Origin: Roseithermus sacchariphilus
GTDB lineage: Bacteria > Bacteroidota > Rhodothermia > Rhodothermales > MEBIC09517
Assembly: GCA_003285105.1 (NCBI GenBank)
Contig: CP030158.1
Span: 2,270,501-2,334,500, forward strand
Reading direction: 5' to 3'
DNA length: 64,000 bases
In this document: positions 39,075 through 45,939 of the stretch, in pieces
Numbering within the stretch: position 1 is the first letter of the stretch
Layout: each line of letters opens with the position of its first letter
Notes under the pieces: generated by a model
The model's database searches: none
What the model saw: only the letters and a program-made list of their open reading frames with translations
Told to the model about the DNA's origin: nothing
Translations under genes and position numbers: made by a program

Positions 39075-40349
39075 ATGCAGGCCACCATCGTCACCATCGG
39101 CGACGAGTTGCTGATCGGGCAGGTCGTCGATACCAATGCCGCCTGGATCGGCGAGCAGCTCAGCCTGATGGGCGTCTCCGTCGCGTGCATGGTGACGCTG
39201 GGCGACGACGAAGACGCCATCGCGCGCGAGCTGGCCCGGGCCTGGGCGGCCACCGACCTCGTGCTCGTCACCGGCGGCCTCGGCCCGACGCACGACGACG
39301 TGACGCGGGCGGCCGTGGCCCGGTTCGCCGGCCGGCCCCTCGTCTTCCACGCCGACGTCTACGAGCAGATCGCCGCTCGCTTTGCCGCCCGGGGCCGCTC
39401 GATCCCCGCGAGCAACCGGACGCAGGCCATGGTGCCGGAGGGCTTCGAGGTGTTACCCAACCCGGTCGGGACGGCACCGGGGCTGTGGTTCGAGGCTGCG
39501 GTGGAGGGGCGGGAGCGGGTGCTGGTGGTGCTGCCCGGCGTCCCGCACGAGATGCGGACGCTGATGCGGGAGCAGGTGCTGCCCCGCCTGGGGCGGCGGG
39601 AAGGGCTGGGCGTCATCGTCCACCGCACGCTGCTGACGGCCGGCATCGGGGAGTCCAACCTGCAGGAAGCCATCGGGGACCTGGGGCCGTACCTCGGACC
39701 GGGGCAGCGGCTGGCGTTCCTGCCCGGCAGCGGGGGGGTGCGGCTGCGCCTGACCGGCCTCGGGGACGACCGCGCCGCTGTGGAAGCCCGGCTCGCCGAA
39801 CTGGAGGCGTATCTCCGCAGCCGGATCGGCCCCTATCTCTACGGCGAGGGCGACGATACGCTGGAGGCCGTCGTGGGGCGGCTGCTGAAAGCGCGGGGGC
39901 TCACCATCGCCGCCGCCGAAAGCTGCACGGGCGGGCACGTCCTCAACCGGCTGACCAACGTCAGCGGCTCCTCGGCCTACGTCGTCGGCGGGATCGTGGC
40001 CTACAGCAACGCCGTCAAGATCGGATGGCTCGGCGTCGATCCGGCCGTGATCGAGGAGCAGGGCGCCGTCTGCGAGGCGTGCGCCCTGCAGATGGCGCGC
40101 GGCGTGCGCGAGCGCTTCGGTGCCGACATCGGCGTGTCCACCACCGGCGTCGCCGGCCCGACGGGCGGCACCCCGGACAAGCCCGTCGGCACCGTCTGGC
40201 TCGGCTATGCCGATGCCGAGGGCAACCGGGCGGTGCAGATGCACTTCGGCGTGGATCGGCTCATCAACAAGGAGCGGTCCGTCACGGCCCTGCTGGACCT
40301 CGTGCGCCGGCAGGTGCTGCGCGCCGGCGCCACCACCGCCCCAGACTGA
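39075..40349 (+). CDS. cinA: CinA-like protein (nicotinamide-nucleotide amidohydrolase with MoaB-like domain)
   Basis: 424 aa, the normal two-domain form. The N-terminal MoaB/MogA-like domain (1-170) has ATIVTIGDELLIGQVVDTNAAW, LVTGGLGPTHDDVT and VLPGVPHEM; in homologues it hydrolyses ADP-ribose-type compounds. The C-terminal domain (about 265-424) has AAAESCTGGHVLNRLT, GGIVAYSNAVKI and GVAGPTGGTPDKPVGTVW, the NMN deamidase core. It recycles NMN to NaMN in NAD salvage. cinA next to recA is a widely conserved arrangement. Confidence 0.95.
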   Translation: MQATIVTIGDELLIGQVVDTNAAWIGEQLSLMGVSVACMVTLGDDEDAIARELARAWAATDLVLVTGGLGPTHDDVTRAAVARFAGRPLVFHADVYEQIAARFAARGRSIPASNRTQAMVPEGFEVLPNPVGTAPGLWFEAAVEGRERVLVVLPGVPHEMRTLMREQVLPRLGRREGLGVIVHRTLLTAGIGESNLQEAIGDLGPYLGPGQRLAFLPGSGGVRLRLTGLGDDRAAVEARLAELEAYLRSRIGPYLYGEGDDTLEAVVGRLLKARGLTIAAAESCTGGHVLNRLTNVSGSSAYVVGGIVAYSNAVKIGWLGVDPAVIEEQGAVCEACALQMARGVRERFGADIGVSTTGVAGPTGGTPDKPVGTVWLGYADAEGNRAVQMHFGVDRLINKERSVTALLDLVRRQVLRAGATTAPD

Positions 40350-40385
40350 CGCCCCCCGGAACGATGCGCGTCCCCGTCGTTCAAG

Positions 40386-40427
40386 CAGACACCGGGGCGG
40401 GTTACGAACGCCCGGGCCGGGTGTCTG
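40386..40427. other. Inverted repeat between cinA and recA
   Basis: CAGACACC (40386-40393) and GGTGTCTG (40420-40427) flank an inner GC-rich stem. No T run follows. It could be an attenuating hairpin after cinA or part of recA regulation. I cannot identify a LexA box here. Confidence 0.45.
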
Positions 40428-40445
40428 AACCCTGTGACACGGGGG

Positions 40446-40460
40446 TGGCACCGGGCGTGC
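40446..40460 (+). promoter_or_regulatory. Possible sigma54-like -24/-12 element upstream of recA
   Basis: TGGCACCGGGCGTGC matches the sigma54 consensus TGGCAC-N5-TTGC except for one base of the -12 box, with correct GG-to-GC spacing, 62 nt before the recA ATG. In GC-rich DNA this may be chance. An extra TAGCTT at 40462-40467 could instead be a vegetative -10 without a good -35. Confidence 0.2.
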
Positions 40461-40521
40461 GTAGCTTGCCGTCGTTCCGTGGCATCACACCCCTTGCACC
40501 CATTGACCAGCACCAACCACC

Positions 40522-41562
40522 ATGTCTGACAACGCCGCCAAGCAGAAGGCCCTCGGCCTCGCACTCAAGCAAATCGAAAAGCAATACGGCAAAGGCTCCG
40601 TCATGCGGCTGGGCGACGCCCCGGCCGTCCGGGTGGACGCCATCCCGACGGGCTCGCTGGCCCTGGATGCCGCCCTCGGTATCGGCGGGGTCCCCCGGGG
40701 GCGTATCGTCGAGATCTACGGCCCGGAGTCGTCCGGTAAGACGACGCTGGCCACGCACATCGTCGCCGAAGCCCAGCGCATGGGCGGCACCTGTGCCTTC
40801 ATCGACGCCGAGCACGCCTTCGACCCCACCTATGCCTCGCAGCTCGGGGTGGACGTGGACAACCTGCTGATGGCGCAGCCCGACACCGGCGAACAGGCGC
40901 TCAACATCTGTGACATGCTCGTGCGCAGCGGGGCGCTCGACGTGATCGTCATCGACTCGGTGGCCGCCCTGGTGCCGCAGGCCGAGATCGAGGGCGACAT
41001 GGGCGACAGCCACGTGGGCCTGCAGGCCCGCCTGATGAGCCAGGCCCTCCGCAAGCTGACTGGCACGATCAACCGGACCAAAACCGTGCTGATCTTCATC
41101 AACCAGATCCGGGAGAAGATCGGCGTCATGTTCGGCAGCCCGGAGACGACCACCGGCGGCCGGGCCCTCAAGTTCTACTCCTCCGTCCGCATGGACATCC
41201 GCCGCATCGGGGCGATCAAGGACGGGACGGACGTGGTGGGCAACCGTACGCGGGTCAAGGTGGTCAAGAACAAGGTGGCGCCGCCTTTCCGCCAGGCCGA
41301 GTTCGACATCATCTACGGCGAAGGCATCTCCTCGCTCGGCGAACTGGTCGATCTCGCCGTCGATCACGACATCATCACCAAGAGCGGGTCCTGGTACTCG
41401 TACGGCGACGAGAAGCTGGGGCAGGGGCGCGAGGCCGCCAAGCAGTGGCTCCGTGACAACCCGGAGGATCGGGAGATCATCAAAGGGCGCGTCAAGGAGA
41501 TCCTCCAGATCATCAAGCCGCTTTCGGCCGACGAGGAGACGGAGGAGCTCGTCGAAGACTGA
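40522..41562 (+). CDS. recA: Recombinase RecA
   Basis: 346 aa, normal length. Walker [10 protein letters not shown] (67-75), the catalytic Glu region [10 protein letters not shown], Walker [13 protein letters not shown], the L1 and L2 DNA-binding loops ([39 protein letters not shown] in part) and an acidic C-terminus ([10 protein letters not shown]) are all present. It forms the ATP-dependent strand-exchange filament and activates LexA-type repressors where these exist. A strong terminator follows after 30 nt. Confidence 0.99.
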   Translation: MSDNAAKQKALGLALKQIEKQYGKGSVMRLGDAPAVRVDAIPTGSLALDAALGIGGVPRGRIVEIYGPESSGKTTLATHIVAEAQRMGGTCAFIDAEHAFDPTYASQLGVDVDNLLMAQPDTGEQALNICDMLVRSGALDVIVIDSVAALVPQAEIEGDMGDSHVGLQARLMSQALRKLTGTINRTKTVLIFINQIREKIGVMFGSPETTTGGRALKFYSSVRMDIRRIGAIKDGTDVVGNRTRVKVVKNKVAPPFRQAEFDIIYGEGISSLGELVDLAVDHDIITKSGSWYSYGDEKLGQGREAAKQWLRDNPEDREIIKGRVKEILQIIKPLSADEETEELVED

Positions 41563-41591
41563 CGGCCCGGACGGCATGGCGTATCTTACCG

Positions 41592-41623
41592 GCCACCCTG
41601 GATCGCTCCGGGGTGGCTTTTTT
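41592..41623 (+). terminator. Rho-independent terminator of recA
   Basis: GCCACCC (41592-41598) pairs with GGGTGGC (41611-41617). Three more pairs (one G-U) extend the stem to 10 bp with a 6-nt loop. Six T residues follow at 41618-41623. Confidence 0.93.
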
Positions 41624-41718
41624 CTTACGATCCAGGCCGCAGGTGGGCGGCGAGGCGGTACGTCTGCCGCCGGCCCGACCCGTCGAGGCCGGTGCACGGA
41701 CCCTCTGACTCTGACGAC

Positions 41719-42393
41719 ATGAATCTGCGCTGGATGGGATGGTTGCTGCTGCTGGTCGGGACGCTGGGCCACCCGGCGAGCGGGCAGCCGTGGATGCCGG
41801 CGGAGGAGGTGTTGTTGCGCCGGCTCAATGCCGAGGAGGCCCCCCTCGTGCGCGGGGTGCTACGCGGCGCGGACGTGACGGCCTATCCGGTGTTCGTCGG
41901 CGCCCCCGTGGTGGCCTGGGGGATCGGATGGATGCAGGAGGGCGCCTGGGCCGCTCCGTACCGCCTGACGCTGGCCTGGGCCGGGACGGCCGGCGGCACG
42001 CTGCTCGTCAAAAGGCTGGTGCGGCGGCCCCGGCCGTTCGTCACGCTCGCCGGCCTGACCGTGCGCGCCCGCGGCTACGATCGCAGCGTGTTCGGCCGCA
42101 CCTCCTACAGCTTCCCGTCCGGGCACGCCGCGATGGCCTTCGCCGTGGCTACCTCCGTCAGCCTCTCGTGGCCGGCGTGGTACGTGGCGGTGCCGAGCCT
42201 GGTGTGGGCCGGCGGGGTGGCCGTCAGCCGGGTCTGGCTCGGCGTGCATTATCCGAGCGACGTGCTGGCGGGGGCGGTGCTCGGGGCCGGGGTGGCGTAC
42301 GGGGTGCACCGGCTGCGGGACGTGCTCACGCCGACGGCGCTGGGCGGAGGCGAGGGGGCGCCCGTCCTCACGGTGCGGTGGCGGTGGCGGTGA
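41719..42393 (+). CDS. PAP2-superfamily phosphatase (membrane)
   Basis: 224 aa with an N-terminal signal or anchor helix and further hydrophobic helices. The three PAP2 signature motifs are present: KRLVRRPRPF (KX6RP), SFPSGHA (PSGH) and SRVWLGVHYPSD (SRX5HX3D). Such enzymes dephosphorylate lipid phosphates, for example undecaprenyl pyrophosphate or phosphatidylglycerophosphate. pgsA is 3.3 kb upstream, but the substrate cannot be inferred. A bidirectional hairpin follows the gene. Confidence 0.92.
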   Translation: MNLRWMGWLLLLVGTLGHPASGQPWMPAEEVLLRRLNAEEAPLVRGVLRGADVTAYPVFVGAPVVAWGIGWMQEGAWAAPYRLTLAWAGTAGGTLLVKRLVRRPRPFVTLAGLTVRARGYDRSVFGRTSYSFPSGHAAMAFAVATSVSLSWPAWYVAVPSLVWAGGVAVSRVWLGVHYPSDVLAGAVLGAGVAYGVHRLRDVLTPTALGGGEGAPVLTVRWRWR

Positions 42394-42433
42394 GCCTGGC
42401 CGTCCGGGGTGGATCCAGCCGGGCAGGAACAAC

Positions 42434-42464
42434 AAAAAAGCCGAAGGCAGCGGCTGCCTTCGGC
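42434..42464 (-). terminator. Bidirectional terminator between the PAP2 gene and tRNA-fMet
   Basis: Arms 42440-42450 and 42454-42464 pair perfectly (GCCGAAGGCAG / CTGCCTTCGGC) with a 3-nt loop. On the minus strand six T residues follow, ending tRNA transcription just after the CCA. On the plus strand it lies 46 nt after the PAP2 stop. Confidence 0.9.
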
Positions 42465-42469
42465 TTTCG

Positions 42470-42545
42470 TGGTAGCGGGGGCGGGATTTGAACCCGCGAC
42501 CTTCGGGTTATGAGCCCGATGAGATACCAGCTTCTCCACCCCGCG
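42470..42545 (-). tRNA. Initiator tRNA-fMet (CAU), CCA encoded
   Basis: 76 nt on the minus strand from 42545. The acceptor (CGCGGGG with CCCCGCU) has an unpaired C1:U72. The D-stem has A11:U24. The anticodon stem ends in three consecutive G:C pairs (29-31:39-41) around loop CUCAUAA with anticodon CAU. The T-arm is GCGGG-UUCAAAU-CCCGC. The 1:72 mismatch and three G:C pairs mark the initiator. The 3' CCA is genomically encoded. Confidence 0.97.
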
Positions 42546-42558
42546 ATGTAGGATTCGC

Positions 42559-42587
42559 ATGATACCAAGAGAGAGGCCGCCTGTCAA
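42559..42587 (-). promoter_or_regulatory. Promoter of tRNA-fMet
   Basis: On the minus strand a perfect TTGACA (42587-42582), 17-bp spacer and TATCAT (42564-42559) end 14 nt before the mature tRNA 5' end. It is the strongest promoter match in the window. The truncated toxin gene ends right beside it. Confidence 0.75.
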
Positions 42588-42589
42588 AT

Positions 42590-42968
42590 GAAGATTTTTT
42601 TGAGAGAGAAGGCGGGACGTGCCGCGCACCGGAAGGCCGAGGGCGATAGCACCGTTTCGGGCGGCCCGGTCATCGAGAATAGCTTCGTACCCGGGGTGAT
42701 GGTGTGCCCACGCCAGCACGGCTGTCTCACCCTGCCCCAGATCCCACGCGCTGATCTCTGGCGTCAGGGGTGCGTCCTCTTCGATGAACCGTTGTCCGGC
42801 CTCGCGCAGCCATCGGACCGATGGGTCCCGGGCATCCCCGCGCAGCACTTCTTCGGCTGTGCTCGCCGGGATCACCAGCCGCTCACACAGTGCCGTCAGC
42901 AGAGGGGCCCGCCCGATCCGGGTGAGCACGATGAGGGGCGACGCATTGACCACCCAGCGCCTACTCAC
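42590..42968 (-). pseudogene. DUF3368 (PIN-like) toxin gene, 3' end lost
   Basis: Translation starts at a GTG (42968) overlapping the antitoxin stop. It shows the DUF3368/PIN pattern: VVNASPLIVLTRIG with the first catalytic Asp replaced by Asn as usual in this family, PASTAEEVLRGD, LGQGETAVLAWAHHHPGYEAILDDRAARNGAIALGLPVRGT. Homology stops near SRLLSQK, about 45 residues before a normal end, and the frame then runs on without a stop through the tRNA-fMet promoter and gene in antisense. The breakpoint (about 42590-42610) marks an edge of accessory DNA. It is probably non-functional. Confidence 0.75.
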
Positions 42969-43215
42969 GACCCAGTTCTTCGTCCAGCTCTTGCGCGGTC
43001 ACCTGAAAGGGCGAGACCTCAAAGCGCCCCAGCGCGTCGAGGAACGCCTGACGGCTCAGGCCCGCCAGCTCGGCGGCCTTCGATTGGGAGATACGGCCCA
43101 GTTCATACCACTTGACGGCCGCGGCCAGGCGCAGTTCTCGGGCAAACTCCTCCGGCGACGTGCGCAGAATGGAAAACGCGCTCTCCGGGAGTTCTATCGT
43201 GACTTTCGTAGGCAT
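42961..43215 (-). CDS. UPF0175-family antitoxin
   Basis: 84 aa from the ATG at 43215 (MPTKVTIELPESAFSI). It contains the family core RELRLAAAVKWYELGRISQSKAAELAGLSRQAFL (in part), a helix-turn-helix, and a C-terminal tail that would bind a PIN/DUF3368 toxin. It overlaps the toxin start by 8 bp (GTGAGTAG). The antitoxin looks intact although its toxin is truncated, so it may persist as an orphan or neutralise related toxins. Confidence 0.88.
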   Translation of the reverse strand: MPTKVTIELPESAFSILRTSPEEFARELRLAAAVKWYELGRISQSKAAELAGLSRQAFLDALGRFEVSPFQVTAQELDEELGRE

Positions 43216-43338
43216 GGGATGCTGGATTGCCGTCCGGTCGTCGCAGGCCGGAGTCGGCTGGCAAGGGATGGCACCGGTTGAACGCACGTTGCCGTACTTT
43301 TCTCCCGAAACGAATCCCGCCGGCGTCCGGGGTGGCCG

Positions 43339-44235
43339 TCAACTCGCCTCGTAGCTCTGCGCGATCAGCGGCTGCGCCGCCGCCAGGTCCTCGTCCGAGC
43401 GGATCGTGATCTCCAGGTCCCCCGTGCCGTAGTGGCCGACCTTCCGCACATCGCGTGTGAAACCGCGTCGCAGCGCTACCTTCTCCGGGTCGAGCTTCAC
43501 GTAGACGAGCAGCGTCCCCTTCTGCGGGTGAACCTCCACGCAGGCGAAGTTCTTGATGCGCTTGAAGGCCGCGTAATGCTTGAGCGTCTTCTCCTGCACG
43601 TCGTCGCCGAGCGCCAGGCAGAAGGCCCGCAGCGCCTCGAACCGGTCGCGCAGGGCGGTCGGCGCCTTTTCGAGCAGCTCTGCGAAGGTGCTCCCTCCCG
43701 ACCGGGAGATCCCTATCGGAACGGGTTGCTCCACCGTAGCGCCGACCAGTTCGAGCAGCAGCAGGTCGTCGCCGTAGCGGCGATACCGCATCAGCTCGAT
43801 GCTGCGGTGGATCTGCTGGATGGCGTGCTCGTCGTAGCGGGTGAAGTCGCCGGCGATGCAGATCAGGCGCGGGGCCGTCCAGTCGATTTGCTCGGCCGCC
43901 TCGGCCCCGAGCCGTTCCATGACCAGCAGCTTGAACTCGGCGCGGTGGTCGAGCAGCCAGTCGAGGTAGAACAGGCCCTGGTTGATGACGTTCTCGTTGA
44001 GCGCGCGTTTGTACTCGATGATGACGGGCGAGCCGTTCTCGTCGAGCCCGAGCGTGTCGATACGACCCCCGTGGCGCGGGCCGGTGCTGTACTCGGTGGC
44101 CAGAAAGCGCACGCCCAGCATCGGCTCCAGGTGCCGCTCGATCAGGGTCTGCAGCGACTTCTCGACGGCCACGCCCTGCGCCTGCAGTTCCTCGACGTGG
44201 TCGGGGTGGATACGAAAGAGCTTGAGGTCACTCAT
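43339..44235 (-). CDS. DUF5655/NucS-like putative PD-(D/E)XK nuclease
   Basis: 298 aa. The N-terminal half resembles NucS/DUF91 endonuclease-like domains: LKLFRIHP, LEPMLGVRFLATEYST, then GGRIDTLGLDENGSPVIIEYKR, which supplies the D-X(n)-E-X-K catalytic triad. The C-terminal part (about 190-298: LRDRFEALRAFCLALGDDVQEKTLKHYAAFKR ... VYVKLDPEKVALRRGFTRDV) matches DUF5655. Related proteins are annotated as endonucleases, often with unknown roles. The start at 44235 fits MSDLKLFRI. It stands alone between two toxin-antitoxin loci, so a defense or repair role is plausible but unproven. Confidence 0.78.
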   Translation of the reverse strand: MSDLKLFRIHPDHVEELQAQGVAVEKSLQTLIERHLEPMLGVRFLATEYSTGPRHGGRIDTLGLDENGSPVIIEYKRALNENVINQGLFYLDWLLDHRAEFKLLVMERLGAEAAEQIDWTAPRLICIAGDFTRYDEHAIQQIHRSIELMRYRRYGDDLLLLELVGATVEQPVPIGISRSGGSTFAELLEKAPTALRDRFEALRAFCLALGDDVQEKTLKHYAAFKRIKNFACVEVHPQKGTLLVYVKLDPEKVALRRGFTRDVRKVGHYGTGDLEITIRSDEDLAAAQPLIAQSYEAS

Positions 44236-44464
44236 CGACGTGGGCGATGGGTTGGCCCCACAGTCTCCGTCATGCCCGGGAGGAACACAAGCGGCCCGAC
44301 GAACAAGCCGGTGAGGCACGTCTTCCGGCGGCCCCGGCGCCGCGTGCGATGTGCCTTCGGGATCAGTCGCGGCGAGGCGCGGAGGGCCTGGCCAGGGTGG
44401 TTTGACCTGCGTCGAAGGGGCACAAGCGCTTGCGTTTCAGGCAGAAACCTGCGAGTCCACTCGT

Positions 44465-44484
44465 TGTTGAACAAATGTTGAACA
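44465..44484 (+). promoter_or_regulatory. Probable operator of the AbrB/Doc toxin-antitoxin operon
   Basis: The near-palindromic 9-mer TGTTGAACA occurs twice (44465-44473 and 44476-44484), 11 bp centre to centre, on the same face of the helix, 40-60 bp before the antitoxin ATG. Conditional cooperativity by antitoxin dimers would fit. I see no good -10 box in the remaining gap. Confidence 0.5.
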
Positions 44485-44523
44485 TTCATGCCTCCTCGTC
44501 TTGTGCCAGGTAGATTGGCTCCC

Positions 44524-44751
44524 ATGGTCAAAGAAATCATTACGCGACAGGCGGGTGGCTCGATCACCGCCACGCTGCCCAAGGAGATGATGGACCGGCT
44601 GCACATTGCACCGGGCGATAAGCTCTTCGCCATCGAGACGAAGGACGGGGTGCTGCTGACGCCCTACGATCCCACCTTCGACGAGGCCATGCGGGCGTTC
44701 GAGCAGGTGCGCCGGCAGTACCGGAACACCCTGAAGAAGCTGTCGGAATGA
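44524..44751 (+). CDS. AbrB/MazE-type (SpoVT-AbrB) antitoxin
   Basis: 75 aa. The swapped-hairpin domain is clear (GGSITATLPKEMMDRLHIAPGDKLFAIETKDG), followed by a C-terminal toxin-binding tail (FDEAMRAFEQVRRQYRNTLKKL). It should neutralise the Doc toxin encoded immediately downstream (ATGA overlap) and autorepress via the repeats at 44465-44484. The ATG at 44524 is preferred; upstream in-frame codons add no conserved sequence. Confidence 0.92.
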   Translation: MVKEIITRQAGGSITATLPKEMMDRLHIAPGDKLFAIETKDGVLLTPYDPTFDEAMRAFEQVRRQYRNTLKKLSE

Positions 44752-45152
44752 GCACCGCGCCCCGCTGGCTGACGCGGCTCATGGTGGATACGATCCATGC
44801 CGAGTTGCTCCACGAACACGGCGGCTCGCCAGGGGTGCGCGACGAGGATCTGATCGAGTCGGCGTTGGCGCGGCCTGTGCATCGCCACCACTACGAACCC
44901 ACCCGTGACCCGGCGGAGTTGGCGGCCGCCTACCTCTTTGGCCTGGTGAAGAACCACGGGTACGTCGACGGCAACAAGCGGGTTGGCTTCGCGGCCGCTG
45001 CCGTTTTCCTACTGTTGAACGGATGGGTGCTCACAGCCTCGGAAATGGAGGCCTACGATGTCGTGATGGGCGTCGCAGCGGGCACCTTCTCGGAGGCAGA
45101 CCTGGTCGTGTGGTTCCGCCAACATGCAGAGCCTGCCGGGTCCCAGGAGTAA
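44748..45152 (+). CDS. doc: Doc-family toxin (Fic fold)
   Basis: 134 aa. The Fic/Doc motif HGYVDGNKR occurs at about 70-78, the Doc form of HxFx(D/E)GNxR, with a family-typical N-terminus (DTIHAELLHEHGGSPGVRDEDLIESALARP in part). Doc phosphorylates EF-Tu and halts translation. The phage P1 partner is Phd, while here the antitoxin is AbrB-like, a frequent exchange. The pair overlaps by ATGA. A 16-bp-stem terminator lies about 115 nt downstream. Confidence 0.93.
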   Translation: MSTAPRWLTRLMVDTIHAELLHEHGGSPGVRDEDLIESALARPVHRHHYEPTRDPAELAAAYLFGLVKNHGYVDGNKRVGFAAAAVFLLLNGWVLTASEMEAYDVVMGVAAGTFSEADLVVWFRQHAEPAGSQE

Positions 45153-45268
45153 CTCGGAACAGCCCCGGCCGTCAATCGGCAGTTCATTCACGGTAGGCAG
45201 CGCTGCAGGTACCGTACGCGTGCGCAAACGTGTAAACTGAATTGTAAACCACAATTGGATACTACATA

Positions 45269-45304
45269 AAAAACGCCTATTTCAATGCTGAAATAGGCGT
45301 TTTT
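45269..45304. terminator. Bidirectional terminator after the Doc operon
   Basis: Arms 45269-45284 and 45289-45304 form a perfect 16-bp stem with loop ATGC. The stem base is A5/T5 on both sides, so it can work in both directions. It closes the Doc operon and insulates it from the defense island. Confidence 0.92.
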
Positions 45305-45939
45305 GGAGGTTTCGTACCCGGGGTGAGTATGTAAGGGCCTTCGCAGACAGGGCCAATCGGCGCGTTTGGGCCGTTTTTCAACCATCCAGCCTATCTATAA
45401 TATCCGGATGATGACGGACCTGATCGCCCCTTTGTAGAACTATTGTAGAACGGGGCTGGCAGCCCGCGGATAAGCACATCAACCCGGGCCCGTCGGCTTA
45501 CAGGTTTGTTCGAAGGTGACACCGCTCAACGCTGCAAAAAAGGGTGGAGCGAGATGGTCACGGCGGTGAGCGTTGATACGTTCCGCGCCAGTCCATGTGT
45601 AGGGCACCCTGCTTGGCCGAGCATACCCTTTCGCTTGCGCCGATAGCGATGCCGGCAGTACAAGCCTCCAGCGTTCTCGGGTGCATCCTCTGAACCCCTC
45701 CTCTACCGAATGAGTTCGAAACGTACCCTTCCAACAGAAAGAACCGACGGAGCCCCGTGCCTGCGAACGACAATGCACTAGATTTCCAATACAGAGAAAT
45801 AGATTTCTCACCCCTGCCCTTAACAAACTGCGACAAGGCCCGAATCAGGCGCACTAGAAGGCAATAGCCTGGGATCCAGGTTTGGCACACCTTTGGTCGA
45901 GACGTACCCTGTCATCCACCACCAAACCCCCTTACGGCT
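45305..45939. other. Low-GC spacer before the defense island
   Basis: Together with 45153-45268 this is the longest gene-free stretch (about 790 bp). It holds a pair of TTGTAGAAC repeats (45432-45440, 45443-45451; 11-bp period), a palindrome GAGAAAT-AG-ATTTCTC (45794-45809) and the promoter region of the herA-like gene. Base composition is clearly less GC-rich than the surroundings. Short open frames here show no domain-like sequence. It may contain gene debris or an attachment site. Confidence 0.5.
45881..45912 (+). promoter_or_regulatory. Candidate promoter of the defense-island operon
   Basis: TTGGCA (45882-45887), 17-bp spacer and TACCCT (45905-45910) fit the vegetative layout seen elsewhere, 30 nt before the ATG at 45940. 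The same bases also give TTGGCAC with a weak TGGT at the sigma54 -12 position, which matters because a sigma54-type AAA+ protein is encoded in the operon. Confidence 0.3.

Noticed and set aside
42470-42545. tRNA-fMet as attachment site of the 45.9-62.8 kb island.
   Set aside because: The tRNA 3' end, the usual target, faces away from the island, no second copy of tRNA sequence was seen, and the integrase is more than 20 kb away at the far side.
42249-42968. A 239-aa minus-strand reading frame continuing from the toxin through the tRNA-fMet gene.
   Set aside because: Only the first part shows DUF3368 homology; the rest is antisense to a promoter, a tRNA, a terminator and the PAP2 gene, so it is run-on from lost stop codons.
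42684-45326. A 16-bp exact direct repeat (TTCGTACCCGGGGTGA at 42684-42699 and 45311-45326) as attachment sites.
   Set aside because: The first copy lies within the conserved HPGYE codons of the toxin gene, there is no recombinase between or beside the copies, and a 16-bp match is not improbable in 64 kb of GC-rich DNA.
45479-45890. Two short minus-strand frames in the low-GC spacer.
   Set aside because: No recognisable domain, no good start context and overlapping frames; treated as non-coding.
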